Shown here piece by piece: positions 57,265-64,000 of a stretch of DNA of 64,000 nt. A program made the translations under genes and the position numbers. The number at the start of each line of letters is the position of its first letter. The stretch's first letter is position 1. Location of the stretch: contig BDSI01000024.1 in the NCBI GenBank assembly GCA_003117195.1, positions 124,001 through 188,000 of the forward strand, in the 5' to 3' direction. Below the pieces are notes generated by a model. It searched no databases, was not told where the DNA came from, and worked only from the letters and a program-made list of their open reading frames with translations. This DNA comes from Eudorina sp. 2006-703-Eu-15. Lineage: Eukaryota; Chlorophyta; Chlorophyceae; Chlamydomonadales; Volvocaceae.

Positions 57265-60200
57265 ATGAAACCTGTGCATAACTGCGTTGCACGCACTTCA
57301 CCGCCAGGACGCTTGTCAAATTTCCTTGTGATTTGCTTGCGGGGCTTGTCGTCTCGCATTTATTCGGGATTCTACAGCAATGTCTACCTCTTCCTGTGTT
57401 GGCTGATTGTCGAGCTGCAGCTTGGCTACTACCGGGTCGTCGACAAGAGCTTGTGCGGAGGCGATTCCACCGCAGAAGTGCTGCGGGCAAAATCGCCTTT
57501 GATGCTGTCCTTTTCATGTAATGCTTCAGCAGTGGAGCGGTCTATGGAACTTTTGCGCAACCCCGTGCAGGTGAGCCCGCCAAGGTACTTCTTGTTTGAG
57601 TTGCCCCGTTGCCCCGCTGGTTATTGCTGATGTTGCGCCGTTTACGGTAAAGAAGTTGCAACAGTGACGCTCACTCCTTTCCGCAGGCATATCGTGACCT
57701 TCTCTGGGACGCTCCTCGGCCCATCCAATGGGTTCAAGGGCAGATGGTGGCTTCCTTCATTAGTATATTGGCGATGATAATATTACCACCAGGGCTTTAT
57801 CGTAAGGTTTCGCCTTGGCTTGTCGCCGCGTGGCGCGCTATCGCTCCGGCGTGCCTGGTTGCCACATCCGTCAGGCCAGGCTTACAGGTCATGCATTATG
57901 ATTATTATGGTGCCGCTGCCAATATGCGGCATACCGGCGCCGAGGTCTACATCCGGAGGGCACTCGATGAGTACGTGGAGTTCAACATGCGCTGGTATCC
58001 GCTCTTGGACGTTGCCTTCAACTGCATCCATCCTGTAAGTACAATCGTTATCAGGGACCCCCGATCAGAGAATGACTTCTTCGCCATCCACACAGTTGGG
58101 TGATGCCTGCTCCCTGTTCTTTGACTTGTCCGTGACCTCCCCCTTTTGGGCCGTTTGAATCAAACCCCGCTCAGACTTCTATTGCCGTGGAGATTGTCTA
58201 CGGCATCTTCAGCGCGGTCTGCGTCCTGACCATGGGCCTGCTGCTTGGCGCCAACTTGCCGCGGGGTTTTGTCCTGCCGCGGCAGCTTGCTAAATGCGGC
58301 CTCAGTACCTTGACGCTTCTGGCCATCGAGCGATGGCGGCAGCGGCAGGTCAGCCGCGGCCGCAGCGGGCGGAGGAGTTGCTGCAGCGAGGGCGGTAGCG
58401 GGAGCGACGCCTGCGCAGCGGGGTTTCAGAGCAGTGCAGCCGACAGCGGCAGCGGTGCAGCCAGAAGCGGCAGTGGCAGTGGTTCTGGTTCTCTCGTTGA
58501 CTCCGGGTCGTGTGCGACCCAAATCACCAACCAACGGGGGCCGCCATCGGCATTGATGGGTAATGAGGTGCAGGGTAGCCTACGGCAAGGGGCAGCCCGG
58601 CCGGGCGACCAGGATGGGGCTGGGAGTGACGGCGGCGGCGAAGGCAGCGGCACCACCGGCGGTGACGCTGTCGGCACGTTGCCGACGGGGCCCGACTGCA
58701 GCGGCGGTTGTTCCAGTTGTGGAAGTGGCGATACAGGAGCTTGCGATGGCGGCGCCGACAGCAAACGTCGCGGCCGCCGACGCGTCATCAGCGCCGTTCC
58801 GCCGCTGCGATTTGGGTCAGCCCCGACTGACTGGGATGAAGATGCAGCTACTACTGCTGCTATTACTACGACTGCCGCTGCTGGCGTAGATGCAAACCTT
58901 GATGTTGGATTGGAGATGGTGACTGGCGAGCTAGCGGAGTGTTCCGGTCACGGCAGGGGGCGTGCGGGCACCGGGAGCGGAGGCGACCGTGCCTCGGAGG
59001 GGCCTGGGGCCGTGGATGTGGCCGGGCTGGGGCGATCGGAAGGCGGGGAGTGGCCGGCGGGCGAGCAGCCCGGACCGCCCGCGCCTGGTGAAGAGCAGCC
59101 GGATGCAGTAGGGCCGGACGAGCGGCAGCAGGCCCAGAGACAGACCCCTCAAGGGTTGGAGCAACAGCGCGAGGGTCGGGATGCAAGGGGCCTGGGGGCT
59201 CACAGTCAAGGGGGCCAGGGGGCACTGCGCCACCGCCTGCAGACGGATGTGGCTCCACTGCAGGTCGTAGAGGCGGCCACGCAGCGCCTGCTGCGCGGGC
59301 GGGGGGGTAGCGACAGTGCTGCTGCTGTCGCTGCTGCTGGTGGCGGCAGGGGTGGTGCCCCCGCCTGTCAACCGTCGGAGGCTGCATGGCCTCTGCAGCT
59401 CAGCCCGCGTCAGCGGCGTGCATTGGGATCCAAACTCAAAGCGGCCTACCGGATGTGTACGACAGAGCCACATCAGCATTACAGGAGCCCACAGCAACTG
59501 CCGCCACCGCAGCAGCAGCAGATGCAACAGACGCCAGCAGCGGTGCTGTGCCGTCTGGCGCCGAACCCGCTGCTCATATCGACCTGCGCTGCTCCCTGCG
59601 GGCTGTCGGAGTCAAGAGAAGCGAGAACAGGTCCCCCGGCGGCAACTGCTTCAGAGCTAGTACCGGAGCGAGGGCCGTGTCGCTACGTACGGGGCGCACG
59701 CGATTGGGAGGCCAAGCCCCAGGGATCGCATGTACCGTACACTCATTGTACGGTGGTGTACGGCACTCGGATAAAGATTGACGGTATGGAGCCGGAGCAC
59801 ATCGCGGCGGGTTTCCAGGAGCGAATCTCGCGAGTGGTGGCGCAGGCGGGACTGCAGCTGGAGGCTGTGACTGTACGGAGGGGCTGCATCGAGCTGGTGA
59901 GTACGGCATCTGTACGGCGGCAGGCCCGTGGTGCTGCCCCGGGGCTGCCGATGCTGTGAGCAGGACGGGATATGGACGGAATCGCCAGGTTGTACGGACA
60001 CGGCCGGGCCGTCACAGTTTCGAGATCGTATATGATCTGGGTCGGATATAATATGGGTCGGATATGTAGTGGGTCAGATATGATCTGGGTTGCGATTTGG
60101 CATGGCGGGTGCGTTGAATACGTGGCTCGCGCGCATGCCATATGGCGTAGGTTCGCGGAAATCGCTTTTGATTAGAAGATTCGACAGCCAGATGCTTGCA

Positions 60201-63200
60201 CGGCAACCCAGGCCCCCCTGGAGCCCGCTCATCATGCGTCGGGCTTTGTCTTGTCCCGCTGCTGACAGGTGATCGAGGCCAGAGCGATCGAAGGGTTTGT
60301 CCCGGAGGGGACCCTAGACGACCCAGATCCCGCGGCCGTTGGCCGGCTTGCCCGTACCGAAGGCGCGGCTTGTGGGTCGTCCGCAATCGCAGCAGCCGTG
60401 CCAGCTGACGATGCGGAACGCGGCGGCGCGGCAGCTGCTGCTGCTGCTGCTGCTGCGGTGGCGGGTATGGCGAGTGTGCTAACGGGCGTGGCGGACGCGG
60501 GCAGTGAGGGCGGGCTGGCGGCGCAACCTGATGCGGTCGCAGGGGACTGCACGTACGGCAGATGGGGGGACAGCGTCACCAACCCGGGGAATGGTCCTGT
60601 CCGTACCCAGTCGCGCCGTTCCACGGACGACGTGCTCGATATCGGTGCGCTCATCCGGGCGCTACACCTGCCGGACAGCTGCTCCCTGGAGTCGGATCTG
60701 GCGCCCGCCACCGACGACGGCTTCGAACTCGCCATCTGCGGCCGCGGCAGCGGCGGCGGCGGCAGCGGCGGCGGCGCCATGGCGCCGGCGTTACCCTTCG
60801 CCGCTGTCAACCCACCTGAGGTTGCCAGACTGCGCGCGGGGGCGTTCGCCGTGGCCGTGTCGGCTGCGGCGGCCGTGGCGGGCGGCTTTGCGGCGGGCAG
60901 CGGCGAATCGTCGCTGGCTTCTGGACCGTTAGGCAGCGTGTTCCCTCGGTCCGCCATTACTGACGCCACCTGGTGGGAAAGTACCCAGGACAGCAGCGCC
61001 TCGTCCTCGGCCGCCGCCGGCGCTACAGCAGCAGCCGGCGGGGGCCCAAGCGCCTCGACTAACCAGGAGGTCGCCGGATGGCGGCTCAGCGATCCCACGG
61101 CCGCCGTCGGCGGCTCCGCCGCCGCGCCGCGCGGTGCCCCGCAGGGCCAACGGCCGCTGCTCTGTCCGTACGTACTGGACGTGTACCCGCGTGTGCTGCA
61201 AGCGTCGCCCAGTCCCCCCCTCGGCGGGAATCTGGACCCGTCGTCGCTCCAGGGAGCGCAGGTAGCGGCGACGTCCACACATTGCGGGTCCACGTCCGCC
61301 ATCTTGGTAATGGTGATATCCTGGGTGCCGCTTCCCGTTACGGGCTCGTCCAGGTCGGGACAGGAGCTGCGGTACGCACCGGAGGAGGGAACGTCAGCGG
61401 GGATGGCGGGGCGGAATGGTACGGCAGTAGCGGCTGGCCCATGGGTCGATGTGGACGCAGCGGCGTCGGAGGCGCCGGGGAGCGGCGCCATTCAGGCGCC
61501 GGGGGGTCCTACGCCGACAGCAGAGGGAATCTGTGTGTGGACGTGCGCTGAAGCACCCCCCGCAGCGGCGGCGGCGGAGGTGGAGGCAGCTGTGGCGGAG
61601 GCAGCTGCGGGGTTAGGTCCAGGGGCGGCTCCATCGCCCATGCCGTGTGGGGGCAGGTGCACAGGGGCGGGCGAGGAGGCAGGGCCGGCCCGGCCTGGCG
61701 CCGCCGCCGCCACGTCAGCGGCGGCGGCGGAGGCGCAGACAACATCTGCACTGGCCCCGGCGACGGGCGGAGCTCAGATTATGTTGAGGTCACATGGTGA
61801 CGTGGTGGCGGCGGCGTTCGTGGCGCCCTCGGCCACTGCCGCCGCCGCGGCGGCGGCGGCGACGGCGACCGCGATGGCCGCCGCCGCCGCGGGAACATTC
61901 GGTGGGCACAGCAATCCAGCGGGACCGCCGCTCCATGGCGCTCTGCAAACCGCCGGCGCCACTGGCGTCCACAACATGACCGTGTCGCTGTCGCCGGACT
62001 CTGGCGAGGAGGACGATGCCGTGGAGGTGAGTTGGTCTTTGAGGCCCGGCTCTTCCGGCTCCGAATCCACTCGTGTGGCTGTCACCGCCGCCGGCGCCGC
62101 TGGCCCCGTCAACGATGCTGGGTCGAGGATCAGCGGCGACGGCCAGCTGGACACGGCGGCTGCCGCAGCGGCTGCCGCTGCCCCCGTTACTGGCGAAACC
62201 GGTGCGGCTGCTGCGCTTGGCAGTGAGGCGCTGTACAGCTTGGATCTGAGTCCCCTGATGGGGCGGCTGCGGCCGGGTACTCTGCTAGTGGACGCGCAGC
62301 CGGGTCCGGAGTCGCAGGCCGAAGCGGCGCGGCATGGCGCGTCGGCGGTGCCAGTGCTCGTGGTGGACGACCCGCGGGTCGCGGCGGAGCTCCAGGCGGC
62401 GCTGGATAACTGGTACGGCACTGTGGACGAGCTTGACGACATGCTGTCGGACATGGGCGCGCTGATCCGAATGCAGGACGACCTGACGGCACTCGTCGCG
62501 TCAGTGGCGTACGGCGGCGGCGCCGCCGCCGCCGCCGCCGCGGATCGCGGCATCACCAATTCCACCTTCTTGCACCTGAGCGCCTTGTCAGCCCGTGCAC
62601 AGTTGCTGTACAACCACCTGTCGTCGTACGCTGAGGCAATGAACTGGGAGTGCACTTGGCTGTGGCTGCGCGCGCGTCAAGAGGCCGTCGCCGTCGCCGT
62701 CGCAGCGGCGGTGGCGCCGGCGCCTGCGGCCGCGGCGGCGGGGCTGTCCTGGTCGCAGCTGCAACAGCTGCAACAGTCGGCCATCACCGCACCGCTGCTG
62801 CCCCTGCCATCCGGCCGTGGCGGCGGTGAGGGTTCCGGAGGTGGTCCCTGGCCGTCCGTCGGCAGCAAGGTGGCTGCAGAGGGGCCACCAGCAGCGATGG
62901 CATCGGCTGCATCGGCGGCGGCGTCAACCGTCGTACCTACATGCGACCCCGAGGGCCCGGATCAGACAGCGCCGCGACCGGTCAGCATCCCGAAACCCGC
63001 TCGCGATGCCTCCAGGGACGCCACTGGCGCTGATGCTGCCGCCGTTGCCGTCGAAGCTGCAGACGCGGCCGGCGAACCTGAACCTGACACCACCCCGGGT
63101 CCCGGGCGCCCGCCCGCTGCCCCGGCCCCGGGGCCCTGCGCCCGTCTTGGGAGGGTGCTCCAGTACCACCTCGGGGTGCTGATGGTGGTGTGTGGGTGGC

Positions 63201-63889
63201 GGCGCGAGGCGCCAGCCGACGCGGCGGCGTATGCGGCCTACACGGCCTCCTTCGCGGCGAGCACCATGAACGTCATGTGGGTGATCTGGAGCGGAGGGGC
63301 CAGGGAAGTGGAGCGGAGGGGCCAGGGAAATGGAGCGGAGGGGCCAGGGAAGTGGAGCGGAGGGGCCAGGGAAGTGGAGCGGAGGGGCCAGGGAAGTGGA
63401 GAGCGGGCAGCAGGACAGCGGGAGCTGCAGATTGGGAGGGGTCAAGAGGGTGAGGGCCGGAGGGTTTGTGCGTCGTTGCGGGGCCACAGGACCACGGGGC
63501 GTCCGCCTCCGGCCCGGAATTCAATCCCGCTGCCCAGCCAACTCCTGTACGATTACGATGTACAATGTACGATTGTGATGTATGAAGGTAACCGTTTCCG
63601 ATGTGCCCGCTTCCCCAGGCAAGTGATGGACCTGATCGGCTTCCTGACCGTCATGATCCGCGCCGCGCAGCACAGCCGCAGCACGGGCGCGGGCGGCAGC
63701 GGCGGCGGCGGCGGCGGCGGGGGCGGGGGCACCTGGCTGGAGCCCGACAAGGCGTGTGTGCTGGTGGCGGCCTCCACGGGGGCGGTCATGGGCGCGCTGT
63801 GGCTGGTGCTGCCGAGAGCCACCTGGCGCCGCCTCTCGGCGCACACAAAGTGGCCGCGACAAGTGTCGTACAGCATGTCCAAGGCAATG
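57265..63889 (+). CDS. Very large Ala/Gly-rich membrane protein, partial at the window end
   Basis: I do not recognise this protein. Five exons in phase give 1885 residues before the window ends: 57265-57570, 57687-58034, 58175-59896, 60269-63276 and 63619-63889, the last followed by a GTGAGG donor. The N-terminal ~260 residues hold about four membrane spans (NVYLFLCWLIVELQLGYY, MVASFISILAMIILPPGLY, then IVYGIFSAVCVLTMGLLLGA). A ~1500-residue Ser/Gly/Ala-rich middle follows, with one conserved-looking island (TRIKIDGMEPEHIAAGFQER, then TVRRGCIEL joined to VIEARAIEGFVP across intron 3). Further spans come at the end (MQVMDLIGFLTVMIRAAQ, VLVAASTGAVMGALWLVLP). RxGCIEL islands recur, from memory, in other large volvocine proteins, but I give no function. 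The 3' end lies beyond the window. Confidence 0.75.
60024..60092. repeat. 16-bp tandem repeat in intron 3
   Basis: Four imperfect 16-bp units of the form TATGATCTGGGTCGGA in the intron between exons 3 and 4 of the large membrane-protein gene. Confidence 0.75.
63289..63405. repeat. ~21-bp tandem repeat in intron 4
   Basis: Five units of GGAGCGGAGGGGCCAGGGAA just inside intron 4 of the large membrane-protein gene. They keep the frame open, but the AT|GTGGGT donor at 63276 and the acceptor at 63618 skip them in phase. Confidence 0.8.
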
Positions 63890-64000
63890 GTGAGGACCAC
63901 CTGAGGGCAGGCCCTGGGCGGCGCAGGGCGGGGCGGGGCGGGGCGGGGAGGGAAGGGATGGGGCGGGGAGGGAAGCGGTGGGGGAGTGTCCTTTTGTTGG

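Noticed and set aside
63289..63405. In-frame repeat as coding sequence of the large membrane protein
   Set aside because: A GTGGGT donor before it and an acceptor after it join conserved-looking membrane segments in phase and remove it.
1..64000. CRISPR arrays, bacterial operons, tRNA or rRNA genes
   Set aside because: None seen; intron structure and gene content are those of a eukaryotic nuclear genome.

Overview
The window is nuclear DNA from a GC-rich green alga of the Chlamydomonas/Volvox type (Chlamydomonadales). The signs are many short exons, introns starting GTGAGT, GTGCGT or GTACGG, TGTAA poly(A) signals, Ala/Gly-rich low-complexity coding, and plastid proteins beside eukaryotic ones such as NudC. 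Exons were joined by eye, using family alignment from memory and intron phase; no transcript evidence was available.

Layout. 187-3212 (-): an unrecognised 451-residue protein with a 236-bp hAT-type MITE in an intron. 4522-8382 (+): HAD phosphatase of the plant SGPP type. 10153-13261 (+): aquaporin-family channel with two NPA motifs. 15241-18715 (-): NudC. 20207-24792 (+): plastid 2-oxoglutarate/malate translocator (DASS family). 26905-39466 (+): a 23-exon gene joining an animal-type haem peroxidase, a DOMON domain and a cytochrome b561 membrane domain. 40632-42047: an internally deleted PIF/Harbinger transposon, followed by two arrays of ~149-bp repeats. 43951-45886 (+): ankyrin-repeat protein. 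46434-49414 (+): J-domain protein. 49955-53705: a rearranged block in which two halves of a CRN-like kinase-fold gene lie in swapped order between broken copies of both flanking genes. 54350-56969 (-): THUMP-domain (TAN1/THUMPD1-type) protein. 57265 to the window end (+): a very large, unrecognised Ala/Gly-rich membrane protein that runs off the edge.

The genes look like unrelated housekeeping and plastid functions. The most unusual item is the peroxidase-DOMON-b561 protein. It puts an extracytoplasmic haem peroxidase and a transmembrane ascorbate-type electron carrier on one chain, a layout that recalls animal dual oxidases but is built from different parts. Its intron 17 may also allow a soluble form without the membrane domain. 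The second point of interest is the mosaic block at 49.9-53.7 kb, which records local duplication, deletion and permutation.
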